A DNA stretch of 64,000 bases, taken from positions 186,001 to 250,000 of the forward strand of contig NZ_VSZS01000062.1 in the NCBI RefSeq assembly GCF_008180155.1. Reading direction: 5' to 3'. Shown here piece after piece: positions 54,254-62,863 of the stretch. Position numbers and translations under genes: made by a program. The notes under the pieces were generated by a model. It searched no databases. It saw only the letters and a list, made by a program, of their open reading frames with translations, and was not told the origin of the DNA. The number at the start of each line of letters is the position of its first letter. The stretch's first letter is position 1. This DNA is from Neoaquamicrobium microcysteis. Lineage in GTDB: Bacteria > Pseudomonadota > Alphaproteobacteria > Rhizobiales > Rhizobiaceae.

Positions 54254-55354
54254 TCAGCGGGTGAAGGAAACCGGCAGCTGGAAGTCCCAGCTTGCGCGTC
54301 CGGCCTCGGATGGAATGGGAGGGAACGGCGCGGCCCGGCGGATGGCATCGAGCGCGGCCTGATCGAGATTTGCGGAGCCGGAACCACGGCTTATCCGCGC
54401 GCTGGTGACGCCGCCAGACTGGCTTACCGTGAAACTTACCAGCACCTCGCCGCGGTCGCGCCCGCGATATCTGACCGCGCGGGTGAGCTTCCTTCTGACC
54501 TGTCCGGGGTAGTTCGAGACCGCTGCGTTGCCGGCGGCGCTGTTGCGCTGGTTGCCGGCGGTTTCGTTGGCTGCGCGACCTTGGTTGGAGCCCTGCGACG
54601 TGCCCCGGCGTGCATCCGCCTGGTTCTGGCCCTGATTGCCTGCGGCAGGGCGCTGCGCCTGCTGCCGGGGCTGCTCGCGTCGTGGCCGCTCGGTCCTCTG
54701 CGGCTCTGCACGGGGCGCAGGCGGCGTATATTCGGGTCGCGGGGTGGGCAGCGGGACGTTGACGATGGCCGCGACCTCTTCTTCCACCGGCTCAACGGTC
54801 TCGGGTTCTAGCGGCTGCGCGGCCTCTATATCAACGGCGGTTTCAGGCTCGGTCTCGGTCGGCGGCCGGGCCGCGATCTCCACCTCGGAGGCGGCTTCGG
54901 CCAGACGCGGAGAAGGCGAGGGGGCCGTTTCGGAGCGTACAGGCTCCTGCGGTGTGACCTCGACGGGGCGGGCAGGCTCTTCGACAGGCTCGGCCCGCTC
55001 GACACGCGGTGTCTCTACTGCCCGTGCGGTCTCGACCGGCGTCGCTGTTTCCGTCTGGGTCGTTTCGGTCAGGACAGGTTGGGCGGCAGGGCTCTCCACC
55101 GGCTGGGCTGTCTCGGTCGTCTCACCCGCAGACACCTGGTCTGCGGTCGTGAACCCCAATGCGGCCAGATCCACCTCGATCGCGGGCGAGCCCGCCTCCT
55201 GCACCGGGGGCTCCGGCATCTCGCGCAAAACCAGCCAGGCAGCGCCGGCATGGGCCGTCAGCATGAACGCGGCCGCGCCCGCCCAGAGAACCGCCTGAGC
55301 GCGCGAGGTGCCGGCAAGCTGCCGCGACCATGCGATGTCGGGTGTTGCGGTCAT
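54254..55354 (-). CDS. tonB: TonB energy-transducing protein
   Basis: A 366-residue TonB: one N-terminal inner-membrane helix (about 21-41), a long Glu/Pro/Thr-rich periplasmic spacer (about 75-250, many repeated VE, TP and EP words), a Gln/Asn-rich stretch (about 225-270), and the conserved C-terminal domain (NYPGQVRRKLTRAVRYRGRDRGEVLVSF ... AAPFPPIP). It transmits proton-motive force from ExbBD to the outer-membrane heme receptor. Its start overlaps exbD by four bases (ATGA). Confidence 0.92.
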   Translation of the reverse strand: MTATPDIAWSRQLAGTSRAQAVLWAGAAAFMLTAHAGAAWLVLREMPEPPVQEAGSPAIEVDLAALGFTTADQVSAGETTETAQPVESPAAQPVLTETTQTETATPVETARAVETPRVERAEPVEEPARPVEVTPQEPVRSETAPSPSPRLAEAASEVEIAARPPTETEPETAVDIEAAQPLEPETVEPVEEEVAAIVNVPLPTPRPEYTPPAPRAEPQRTERPRREQPRQQAQRPAAGNQGQNQADARRGTSQGSNQGRAANETAGNQRNSAAGNAAVSNYPGQVRRKLTRAVRYRGRDRGEVLVSFTVSQSGGVTSARISRGSGSANLDQAALDAIRRAAPFPPIPSEAGRASWDFQLPVSFTR

Positions 55355-55827
55355 GGCTGCGCGTCGGTTTCCGTTCCCGTGGTTGCAGGTTCAGTCGCGC
55401 CGGCGGGTGCCGCGTCGAGGCCGACGAGCGCGATCTTGGTGTAACCGGCCATGCGCAGCAGGTTCATCACCGTCATAAGGTCGCCATAGGCCACCGCCCT
55501 GTCGGCGCGAAGAAAAACGCGCGCGTCCCGGTCGCCACCGGTGGCGCGTTCGAGCGCGGCTGACAGGTCGGCGTGCGTGATCGCGTCGTCACCCACCGAT
55601 ACCGTGAGGTCTTCCTGCACCGTGACGTAGAGCGGCTCGTCCGGCCGCGGTTGGGCGGCGGCATTGGAGGCCGGCAGGTCGACGTTGACATCGACGGTGG
55701 CGAGCGGGGCCGCCACCATGAAGATGATGAGCAGCACCAACATCACGTCGATGAACGGGGTGACGTTGATCTCGTGGCTCTCGACGAGATCGTCGCTGTC
55801 GGAGCTTGAATTGAGGCTTCCGGCCAT
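55351..55827 (-). CDS. exbD: ExbD biopolymer transport protein
   Basis: A 158-residue inner-membrane protein with one N-terminal helix containing the essential aspartate in NVTPFIDVMLVLLIIFMV (about 21-38). A periplasmic domain with the expected LYVTVQEDLTVSVGD strand and VFLRADRAVAYGDLMTVMNLLR helix follows. It forms the proton channel with ExbB and couples to TonB. It is encoded between exbB and tonB, 14 bases after exbB. The C-terminal 20 residues are Thr/Ala-rich. Confidence 0.92.
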   Translation of the reverse strand: MAGSLNSSSDSDDLVESHEINVTPFIDVMLVLLIIFMVAAPLATVDVNVDLPASNAAAQPRPDEPLYVTVQEDLTVSVGDDAITHADLSAALERATGGDRDARVFLRADRAVAYGDLMTVMNLLRMAGYTKIALVGLDAAPAGATEPATTGTETDAQP

Positions 55828-55841
55828 GGCGCTGCCTTTCC

Positions 55842-56681
55842 CTATTCCGCCGCGCGTGCGGGCAGCACCGGGAGGCCGTGCGCCTGCTTGCGGTCGAGGT
55901 CGCGGCTGACGAGCCGTTCCACCGCCGCCGAAGCGTCGGCCAGAATCAGGCGGTAGCCTGCGATGGACCGCGCGAACGAGTTGTAGATGACGACCGCGGG
56001 AATGGCGGCTACAAGCCCCAGTGCCGTCGCGAGCAACGCTTCGGCGATGCCTGGGGCGACGACGGCGAGGTTGGTGGTCTGCGCCTGCGAAATGCCGATG
56101 AACGAGTTCATGATGCCCCACACCGTGCCGAACAGGCCGACAAAGGGGGCGGTCGAGCCGATGGTGGCGAGAACGCCTGTGCCGCGCGTCATGCGCCGCG
56201 CAGCCTGCGCCTCGATGCGGCCCAGATGCGAGGCAACGCGTTCCTTGAGACCCTTGCCGGTATCGTGGCTCAACCCCAGCTCGCGCGACAGGGCGGCCTC
56301 ATGGCCGGCGGCGCGCACCAGCATGACGGCAGGTCCGCCGCCCACGCCTTCCATCGCGCGCCCGGCGTCCTCCAGGCTCTTGGCCGCAACGATCCGCTCC
56401 AGCGCGCGATTGACGCGCCGCCGGGCCGCGGCAAGCTCGATCGACTTTGCCAGCCACACGGTCCAAGTGACGAGGGACGCGATTGCGAGGCCGATCATGA
56501 CCCCCTTCACCACCCAGTCCGCAGCCATGAACATGCCCCATGGCGAGAGATCGTGAGGCAATGTCGATATTTGCGGGGCTTCAATCGCCTGCGCGAAAGC
56601 GGATGTAGGCGCTGCCGCGACCAAAAGGCAGACGAGAAGCGCAGCAGTGAGCCGGGCGAGGGAGAGAGAGGAAACGGTCAT
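55842..56681 (-). CDS. exbB: ExbB proton channel protein
   Basis: A 279-residue MotA/TolQ/ExbB-family protein with an N-terminal signal-like helix ending in AFA (about 28), then three membrane segments (about 60-80, 175-200, 213-235). The family core is [28 protein letters not shown], with [21 protein letters not shown]-type residues after it. The long N-terminus is usual for alphaproteobacterial ExbB. The ATG at 56681 is taken; a TTG at 56690 is the alternative. It precedes exbD and tonB in the leftward heme operon. Confidence 0.92.
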   Translation of the reverse strand: MTVSSLSLARLTAALLVCLLVAAAPTSAFAQAIEAPQISTLPHDLSPWGMFMAADWVVKGVMIGLAIASLVTWTVWLAKSIELAAARRRVNRALERIVAAKSLEDAGRAMEGVGGGPAVMLVRAAGHEAALSRELGLSHDTGKGLKERVASHLGRIEAQAARRMTRGTGVLATIGSTAPFVGLFGTVWGIMNSFIGISQAQTTNLAVVAPGIAEALLATALGLVAAIPAVVIYNSFARSIAGYRLILADASAAVERLVSRDLDRKQAHGLPVLPARAAE

Positions 56682-56711
56682 GGCTAACAATACAACAGCC
56701 CGAGGCTGGCC

Positions 56712-57176
56712 CTAGGTTCCAAACGCGACATCAGCGCGGGTTTCAGTCTTCAGGTCGCGGATACAGGCACGCGCGTCGATGCCGGTTCCGGTGCAGTCGG
56801 TTGCGTCGTTGACAAGCACGCGACCGAGATTGGCGCAATCCACGCCGGAGAAGTCGAACTGGCGCACCTTGGTCTTGCCTTGCGGCAAATCCTTGAAATC
56901 GACGATGGTCATCCTGCTGACCATGCCGGCCTTGTCGAACAGGACGAGTTCGAACGCGGCGCTGGCCAACTCGCCACCAAGCCCGTTGCTGACAACGAAG
57001 GTAAACCGGCATCCCGTCTCGGTCGGCTGCAGGCCGTTGAGCTCGACCGATAGAATGGCGGCGGGGGATGTTTCCCCCGCCTCCTGCGCCGCGGCACCGT
57101 GCAGCGGCACCGCGCTTGCCAGCAAGGCCGCGGTCAGAATACGGCCCCAGGCTGCAGCACTTCGCATCGTCACCAT
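56712..57176 (-). CDS. uncharacterised secreted protein in heme-uptake operon
   Basis: A 154-residue precursor with a signal peptide (residues 1-30, ending GAAA) and four cysteines in the mature part (C56, C114, C128, C138) that could form two disulfides. The mature domain (ILSVELNGLQPTETGCRFTFVVSN ... FDKAGMVSRMTIVDFKDLP) looks like a beta-sandwich. It sits between the heme receptor and exbB, and its ATG at 57176 overlaps the receptor's stop by seven bases, indicating translational coupling. An in-frame ATG at 57167 is the alternative. I know of no assigned function; a periplasmic heme or TonB-system helper is a guess. Confidence 0.65.
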   Translation of the reverse strand: MVTMRSAAAWGRILTAALLASAVPLHGAAAQEAGETSPAAILSVELNGLQPTETGCRFTFVVSNGLGGELASAAFELVLFDKAGMVSRMTIVDFKDLPQGKTKVRQFDFSGVDCANLGRVLVNDATDCTGTGIDARACIRDLKTETRADVAFGT

Positions 57177-59344
57177 CCGATCTGCTTCGACAGGGAAACC
57201 TTGAACGTACGGCCCTTGGCGGCGTCGTTCTCCAGGAATTCCTTGTACTGGCGGTTGAAGATATTATCGACGCCAAAGTTGGCCTGCCAGCCGGCAAGCT
57301 GGCCCTCCTCCGGCGTCCAGCTTACGAAGACGTCGTGAACGTCGAAAGCCTTGGCGTAGCGCGTGGAGGTGCCGATGGGCGTATCCGAACGGCGCGTCCT
57401 GTCCTGCGGGTCGGCGACGATGCGCGCGGTCCAGCCAAAGCGCAGGCCGTAATCCGGGAGCTTGCCGCCCAGCGTCAGGGCGAGTTCGTGCGGCGCAATC
57501 GTCTGGAGATAGTCGCCCGTCGCACGGTCCTTGCCGACGACGTAGGAGTATGCCGCGTTGGCGAAGACGTAGTCGCTGTCGTAGGCGCTCTCCAGCTCGA
57601 AGCCATACAGTTCGGCCCGGTTGATGTTGCGGAAGCCGGGACGATTGTTGAAGCCGGGCGTGAAGGGCGAGTCCAGCGCGATCAGGTCGGTCACGTCGTT
57701 GTAGAAGGCAGTTGCCTTGAACTGCACCGCATCGCCGGGCTGGGCGAGGTCGTATCCCGACAGGGCGAAACCGACCTCGAAGTTGTTCGACTTCTCCTTG
57801 CGCAGGTCCAGGCTGGGCAGGAACGTCGAGCTGGAACTGGCGGTCGAGAACACCTCGTCGATGGTCGGGAAGCGCTCGGTATGCGCGATCGAGCCAAACA
57901 GCGCCAGCGTGTCGTTGACGCGGTAGTGGGCGGCAATCTTCGGCGAAATGGCAGTGTCGTCGGTTGTCGCTGCGGTGAGCCCGGTGAACGGATCGATCAC
58001 GTTGGCGTCGGGCGACAGGCGACGCCAGTCCAGACGAACGCCCGGAATGAGGGTCAGGCGCTCGTCCCAGATGAATTCGTTCTGGGCGAACACGCCTGTC
58101 CGCAGGTCCGTGCCTTCCGGATGGAACGTCACGGGGAAGGGCACGCCGGTGTTGAAATAGGAGTCGGCCACGCGGGTCTGGTAGGCGCTCTGGCTGCCGA
58201 AGGTGAAGAAGTTCTCCCAGTTGTCGCCGCGCCATTCCATCGTGTTCTGCGCGTTCAGCTGCCACGTCTGGTAGGCATAGTCGGAATCGCAGACGATCGC
58301 GAAGGAGCCGGGGCTACAGGCGGGGCGCAGATCGGCGTTGCGCTGCTTGTTGGAGGTGTCGGAGTAGGACAGGGAGACCCTCACGTCTGCCATGTCGTTG
58401 TCGGAGAACGGATTTTCGTAGGCGACGATACCGGTCCGGTCGATCACATGGCGGTCAACGAGGCCGAAGAAGGTCGCCGTGCTGGTCTGGGAAAGCTGCT
58501 GGCGGTCGAGATCGGAATCCCAGTGCTGGTAGGAAACGCGCAGCTTGCCTTCGTCGCCCACGTTGAAAGTGGCCTTCGCAAGGCCGGACCATGCCCGGAA
58601 GTTGCTGCCGATCAGCTCCGTGCCGTCGCCCGTCTTGTAGGTATCGGCAAAGCGGTAGTTGCCCGCCAGCAGGAATTCCGCGTCGTCGCCGAAACGCTGT
58701 GCGAGCACGGAGGAGAACAGCCAGCCGTTGCCGTTCGAATCCCAGCCCGACTTGAGGCGCAGCGCGCCCGTATCGCCGTCGGCGATGAAGTCCGACGCAT
58801 CCTTGGTCTCGAAGTTGATGACGCCGCCGAGGGCGCCCGAACCGTAGAGCGTGGATGAGGCGGGACCGCGAAGCACCTCTACGCGGCGGTAGAGCTCAGG
58901 GTCGGAGAAGAACGAGCCCATGCGGTACTGCTCGTAGAATTTGTTCACGCCGTCGACGTTGACGATGATGCGGCCGCCGTCGCCGCTGTTTTCCGGCGCG
59001 CCGATGCCGCGGATGTTGAAGCTCTGTCCCAGCAGGCGATCCGAACCGGTGACGTTCACACCCGGCGTTCCGCGCAGCACGTCGCCGATCGTGTCGGGCT
59101 GCCTCTGGTCGATTTCTTCCTGCTCGATCACGCTGACCGCCTGCGGCGTGTCGATCGCAACCTTTTCCTGGCCCGCGCCGACAACAAGACGCTGCAAAAG
59201 CGTGACACGGTCCCTGCGTTCAGCCTGGTTCGTCACCGCATCGCCGGGAGCCGCGTCCTGCGCAGCTGCCGAAACTATCCCCACCACCATGGCCATCGCC
59301 GCTCCGCCAAGCAGAACAGTCGTCTTGCGTGCCACCAGCCCCAT
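57170..59344 (-). CDS. hmuR: TonB-dependent outer-membrane heme/hemoglobin receptor
   Basis: A 724-residue receptor. After the signal peptide (ending AAA near 28) come the TonB-box-like region, plug (DTIGDVLRGTPGVNVTGSDR, SFNIRGIG, VEVLRGPASSTLYGSGALGGVINF) and 22-strand barrel. The barrel contains the FRAP/NPDL-like region as PTIDEVFSTASSS...PSLDLRKEKSNNFEVGF, and it ends in SLSKQIGW with the terminal aromatic residue needed for outer-membrane assembly. It belongs to the hemoglobin/transferrin/lactoferrin subgroup. GGAGTACGGAG lies upstream of ATG 59344. It is divergent from hemP across a region with a RirA-type box and starts the leftward heme operon. Confidence 0.92.
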   Translation of the reverse strand: MGLVARKTTVLLGGAAMAMVVGIVSAAAQDAAPGDAVTNQAERRDRVTLLQRLVVGAGQEKVAIDTPQAVSVIEQEEIDQRQPDTIGDVLRGTPGVNVTGSDRLLGQSFNIRGIGAPENSGDGGRIIVNVDGVNKFYEQYRMGSFFSDPELYRRVEVLRGPASSTLYGSGALGGVINFETKDASDFIADGDTGALRLKSGWDSNGNGWLFSSVLAQRFGDDAEFLLAGNYRFADTYKTGDGTELIGSNFRAWSGLAKATFNVGDEGKLRVSYQHWDSDLDRQQLSQTSTATFFGLVDRHVIDRTGIVAYENPFSDNDMADVRVSLSYSDTSNKQRNADLRPACSPGSFAIVCDSDYAYQTWQLNAQNTMEWRGDNWENFFTFGSQSAYQTRVADSYFNTGVPFPVTFHPEGTDLRTGVFAQNEFIWDERLTLIPGVRLDWRRLSPDANVIDPFTGLTAATTDDTAISPKIAAHYRVNDTLALFGSIAHTERFPTIDEVFSTASSSSTFLPSLDLRKEKSNNFEVGFALSGYDLAQPGDAVQFKATAFYNDVTDLIALDSPFTPGFNNRPGFRNINRAELYGFELESAYDSDYVFANAAYSYVVGKDRATGDYLQTIAPHELALTLGGKLPDYGLRFGWTARIVADPQDRTRRSDTPIGTSTRYAKAFDVHDVFVSWTPEEGQLAGWQANFGVDNIFNRQYKEFLENDAAKGRTFKVSLSKQIGW

Positions 59345-59448
59345 TCTCCGTACTCCTGATTCTCGAGGTCATGCTGGCTGGCGTCGCGCTTGCTCGCATC
59401 GTGTTCCCGGGCAGAAGCGTCAAATAACTTGACCTTCAAACTCCGGTA

Positions 59449-59482
59449 TTGCACTCCCTATTAAACCTGATAATTAGTGTCA
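59449..59482 (+). promoter_or_regulatory. hemP promoter with overlapping RirA (TGA-N9-TCA) box
   Basis: TGA (59468-59470), nine bases, then TCA (59480-59482) match the iron-responsive TGA-N9-TCA element bound by RirA in rhizobia. TTGCAC at 59449-59454 is a reasonable -35, and TAATTA at 59471-59476, 16 bases later, a -10 inside the box, so bound repressor would block the polymerase. hemP starts 70 bases downstream. The hmuR start is 124 bases away on the other strand, and the palindromic box could serve both. Confidence 0.7.
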
Positions 59483-59552
59483 AGAAATCAATCGCGCTTT
59501 TGCGACACCCCAGCCAGCATCCGCGAGCCCGGACAATGAAAGGAACGGTATC

Positions 59553-59768
59553 GTGAACAGCTACACTCCCTTCAATCATCCCTCCTTCCGCAGATCTTCC
59601 GTCACCGATGGCCGGTCCAAAGCCGTGCAGCAGCCGTTCGACCGCGTCGTGCGCGTCGTGACGAGCGAGTCGCTCTTCCGCGGTACGCACGAGATCGGCA
59701 TCGAGCACGAAGGCTCGATGTACCGCCTCAAGATCACGCGGCAGGGGAAGCTCATCCTCAACAAGTAA
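59553..59768 (+). CDS. hemP: hemin uptake protein HemP
   Basis: A 71-residue protein ending in the HemP signature IGIEHEGSMYRLKITRQGKLILNK. It is known as an accessory, possibly regulatory, factor of heme uptake in proteobacteria. It starts at a GTG (59553) with AAAGGA upstream. First gene of the rightward heme operon, separated from hmuS by 18 bases, or directly adjoining if the alternative hmuS start is used. Confidence 0.9.
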   Translation: MNSYTPFNHPSFRRSSVTDGRSKAVQQPFDRVVRVVTSESLFRGTHEIGIEHEGSMYRLKITRQGKLILNK

Positions 59769-59786
59769 ATGACATCAGGTGACACA

Positions 59787-60842
59787 ATGAGTGCTGAAGC
59801 CAAACCCGCGCCGGAGGCGATCCGCCACGCACGTGCCGACAATCCGAAGATGCGCGAGCGCGATCTGGCCAGCCAGCTGGGCGTTTCCGAGGCCGATCTC
59901 GTAGCCGCCCATGTGGGCGAGGGGGTGCGCCGCATCGAGCCGCGCGTGAACGATCTGCTTCTCGGGCTGGAAGCGGTAGGCGAGGCGATGGCGCTCACGC
60001 GCAACGACAGCGCGGTGCATGAGAAGATCGGCATCTACGACAAGGTGCATACCGGGGATCGTGGGGCGATGGTGCTGGGCGCCGATATCGACCTACGCAT
60101 CTTTCCAGGTGCCTGGGCGTACGGCTTTGCGGTCGAGAAACGCGACGGCGACGAAGTGCGTCACAGCCTGCAGTTCTTCGATCAGGCGGGGGACGCGGTG
60201 CACAAGGTTCACCTTCGGCCGAAGTCGAACCTAGACGCCTACCAGAAGCTCGTCGCCGAACTGCTCTCGCCGGAACAGTCCCAGGTCGTGGATGTCAAAC
60301 CCATCGCCAGATCGACATTCGACGAAACCGAGTCGGGAAGCGCCGACGAGCTGCGCGAGCGCTGGAGCACCATGACCGACGTGCACCAATTCTTCGGCAT
60401 GCTGCGGGCGCTGAAGCTGAACCGCAAGCAGGCAGTCGGCATGGTCGGCGAGGACTATGCGTGGCGGCTGGACGGCGAGGCGCTGACTGCCATGTTCCAT
60501 CATGCGGCGAACGAGCAAATCCCCATCATGTGCTTCGTGGGCAACCACGGCTGCATCCAGATCCACTCGGGCCCGGTGACGACGATCAAGCCTATGGGGC
60601 CGTGGATCAACGTTCTGGACGAGACGTTCCACCTGCACCTGCGGCTCGACCACGTGCGCGAGGTGTGGGCGGTGCGCAAGCCGACCAAGGATGGCCACGT
60701 CACCTCGCTGGAGGCCTACGGAGCCGACAACGAACTGATTATCCAGTTCTTCGGCAAGCGCCACGAAGGCGAGGGCGAGCGTGCGGACTGGCGCATGATC
60801 GCCGAGAACCTGCCGCGCGTATCGCAGCAGACCGCCGCCTGA
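59787..60842 (+). CDS. hmuS: cytoplasmic heme-binding/degrading protein HmuS
   Basis: A 351-residue protein with two tandem HmuS/ChuX-like domains (about 10-165 and 190-345). Landmarks are HEKIGIYDKVHTGD in the first and FVGNHGCIQIHSGPVTTIKPMGPWINVLDETFHLHLR in the second. It traffics or degrades heme after import; whether HmuS proteins are true heme-cleaving enzymes is debated. The ATG at 59787 has AGGTGA five bases upstream and is preferred to an ATG at 59769 directly after hemP. hmuT follows after ten bases. Confidence 0.9.
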   Translation: MSAEAKPAPEAIRHARADNPKMRERDLASQLGVSEADLVAAHVGEGVRRIEPRVNDLLLGLEAVGEAMALTRNDSAVHEKIGIYDKVHTGDRGAMVLGADIDLRIFPGAWAYGFAVEKRDGDEVRHSLQFFDQAGDAVHKVHLRPKSNLDAYQKLVAELLSPEQSQVVDVKPIARSTFDETESGSADELRERWSTMTDVHQFFGMLRALKLNRKQAVGMVGEDYAWRLDGEALTAMFHHAANEQIPIMCFVGNHGCIQIHSGPVTTIKPMGPWINVLDETFHLHLRLDHVREVWAVRKPTKDGHVTSLEAYGADNELIIQFFGKRHEGEGERADWRMIAENLPRVSQQTAA

Positions 60843-60852
60843 GGAGACGACC

Positions 60853-61737
60853 ATGCAAATCCGACTTTTCCTGCGCGCGGCGGCGTTCGGTGTCGCCGCG
60901 CTTGTCGCATTCCCGTTCGCCGGCGCCATGGCGCAGGACGGCCAGTATGATTCGTCCCGCGTCGTCGCCATCGGCGGCTCGGTCACGGAAATCATCTATG
61001 CGCTTGGCGAAGAAGCGCGGCTGATCGCCCGCGATTCGACGAGCACCTTCCCTGAGCAGGCGCTAGAGCTTCCCGACGTAGGCTACATGCGCGCGCTTTC
61101 GCCGGAGGGCGTGTTGTCGGTCGATCCAAGCCTGATTATCGCACTCGAAGGTAGTGGCCCGCCTGAAGCGCTCGAAGTGCTCGAGAAGGCCAGCGTGCCG
61201 ATGGTGACCGTGCCCGACAGGTTCGACGCCGAGGGTATTCTGGAGAAGATACGGATCGTCGGCGATGTGCTCGATGTCGAGGACAAGGCCGAGACGCTGG
61301 CTTCGCAGACCGACGCCGACCTGAAGGCCGCACAGGCTGCGACGGCAGACATAACCGAGCGCAAGACGGTGCTGTTCGTGCTGTCGCTGCAAGGCGGGCG
61401 CGTGCTGGCGTCGGGCACCAATACGGCTGCCGACGGCATCATCGCTATCGCGGGCGGCCTCAACGCCGTCACCGATTACGAGGGCTACAAGCAGCTTACC
61501 GACGAGGCGATCATCGAGGCAGCGCCCGATGTGATCCTCGCGATGGATCGCGGCGGAGACCACGAGACGCAGGTGGACGAGTTGCTGCGGCACCCCGCCA
61601 TCGCCGCCACACCCGCCGCCCAGAGCAAAAGCGTTGTGCGGATGGACGGCGCGTTCCTGCTGGGCTTCGGCCCAAGGACGGCGGCGGCGGCGCGCGAGCT
61701 TTCGTCCGCGCTCTACGGCGACGCCGTGGCCGACTGA
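60853..61737 (+). CDS. hmuT: periplasmic heme-binding protein HmuT
   Basis: A 294-residue class III solute-binding protein with a signal peptide (ending AMA near 27). Family blocks are RVVAIGGSVTEIIYALGEEARLIARDSTS, a tyrosine in VGYMRALSPEGVLSVDP that commonly ligates heme iron, and the C-terminal FGPRTAAAARELSSALY. It delivers heme from the outer-membrane receptor to HmuUV. GAGGAG precedes the ATG, and hmuU starts eight bases downstream. Confidence 0.9.
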   Translation: MQIRLFLRAAAFGVAALVAFPFAGAMAQDGQYDSSRVVAIGGSVTEIIYALGEEARLIARDSTSTFPEQALELPDVGYMRALSPEGVLSVDPSLIIALEGSGPPEALEVLEKASVPMVTVPDRFDAEGILEKIRIVGDVLDVEDKAETLASQTDADLKAAQAATADITERKTVLFVLSLQGGRVLASGTNTAADGIIAIAGGLNAVTDYEGYKQLTDEAIIEAAPDVILAMDRGGDHETQVDELLRHPAIAATPAAQSKSVVRMDGAFLLGFGPRTAAAARELSSALYGDAVAD

Positions 61738-61745
61738 GGGCCGGC

Positions 61746-62849
61746 ATGCAGATGTTGCAGAGAATCCGGGGCGTGGGCTTCCCGTCGGAGACCGTCGAAG
61801 GAGATCGGTCGGCCCGTGCCAGGGCGACGATCGGCGTGCTCGCGCTGTCGCTGGTCGTGGTCTCGCTGTTCAGCCTGACCTCGGGCGCTTCGGACGCCTC
61901 TGCGTGGGATGTGGTGTTCGGCTGGATGGTGGCGGGCGAGGCGGCGGATGCTGCGCTTTCGGCGCGCGACCGGATCATCGTCTATGACATAAGACTGCCT
62001 CGCGTCGTGCTGGGCATTTTGATCGGCGCCGCATTGGCCGTCTCAGGCGCTGTGATGCAGGGGCTGTTCCGCAATCCGTTGGCGGACCCCGGCCTCGTGG
62101 GCGTGTCCTCCGGCGCTGGGCTCGGGGCCATCACGGTCATCGTGCTCGGCTCGACGGTGCTGGGGCCGGTCGTGGCGCTGTTCGGCATCTACGCGTTGCC
62201 GCTTGCGGCATTCGCGGGCGGTCTGGCAACCACGTTGATCCTCTATCGCGTCGCGACCAGACGCGGGCAGACCTCCATAGCCACCATGCTGCTGGCGGGC
62301 ATTGCGCTGGGGGCGATGGCCGGCGCGTTCTCCGGCGTGCTCGTCTATCTCGCCGATGACAGGCAATTGCGCGACCTGACGTTCTGGGGGCTTGGATCAC
62401 TGGCCGGGGCGACGTGGACGAAGATCACGGCTGCCGGGCCAATCATTCTGCTCGCGCTGATCGCTGCGCCGTTCATGGCGCGCTCGCTCAACGCGATGGC
62501 GCTGGGCGAGGCAACAGCGCATCATCTCGGCATTCCGGTGCAGCGGTTCAAGAACGTCGCCATCGTCGGGGTGGCCGCAGCAACCGGGGCGTCGGTTGCC
62601 GTGTCGGGCGGTATCGGTTTCGTCGGCATCGTCGTCCCGCATTTGCTACGCCTGCTGATCGGCCCGGATCATCGATACCTGCTGCCGGCGTCCGCGCTTC
62701 TGGGCGCATCGCTGCTGCTGCTTGCCGATGCGGTCAGCCGCACCATCGTCGCGCCGGCGGAACTGCCTATCGGCATCGTGACCGCCGCGGTGGGTGCGCC
62801 GTTCTTCCTTTGGATATTGCTGCGCAAACGCGGCATTCTGGATTTGTAA
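61746..62849 (+). CDS. hmuU: heme ABC transporter permease HmuU
   Basis: A 367-residue FecCD-family inner-membrane permease with about ten hydrophobic helices. The conserved RLPRVVLGILIGAALAVSGAVMQGLFRNPLADPGLVGVSSGAGLG block (here at about 78-122) and the ATPase-contact region GEATAHHLGIPVQR are intact, as is the later GGIGFVGIVVPHLLRLLIGPDHR. It pairs with HmuV to import heme handed over by HmuT. GAGGG lies before the ATG at 61746. Confidence 0.92.
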   Translation: MQMLQRIRGVGFPSETVEGDRSARARATIGVLALSLVVVSLFSLTSGASDASAWDVVFGWMVAGEAADAALSARDRIIVYDIRLPRVVLGILIGAALAVSGAVMQGLFRNPLADPGLVGVSSGAGLGAITVIVLGSTVLGPVVALFGIYALPLAAFAGGLATTLILYRVATRRGQTSIATMLLAGIALGAMAGAFSGVLVYLADDRQLRDLTFWGLGSLAGATWTKITAAGPIILLALIAAPFMARSLNAMALGEATAHHLGIPVQRFKNVAIVGVAAATGASVAVSGGIGFVGIVVPHLLRLLIGPDHRYLLPASALLGASLLLLADAVSRTIVAPAELPIGIVTAAVGAPFFLWILLRKRGILDL

Positions 62850-62863
62850 GCGAGGGGACTGCG

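Noticed and set aside
59345-59552. Irr (ICE) box in the hmuR-hemP region
   Set aside because: No TTTAGAA/TTCTAAA-like inverted pair was found; only the TGA-N9-TCA element is supported.
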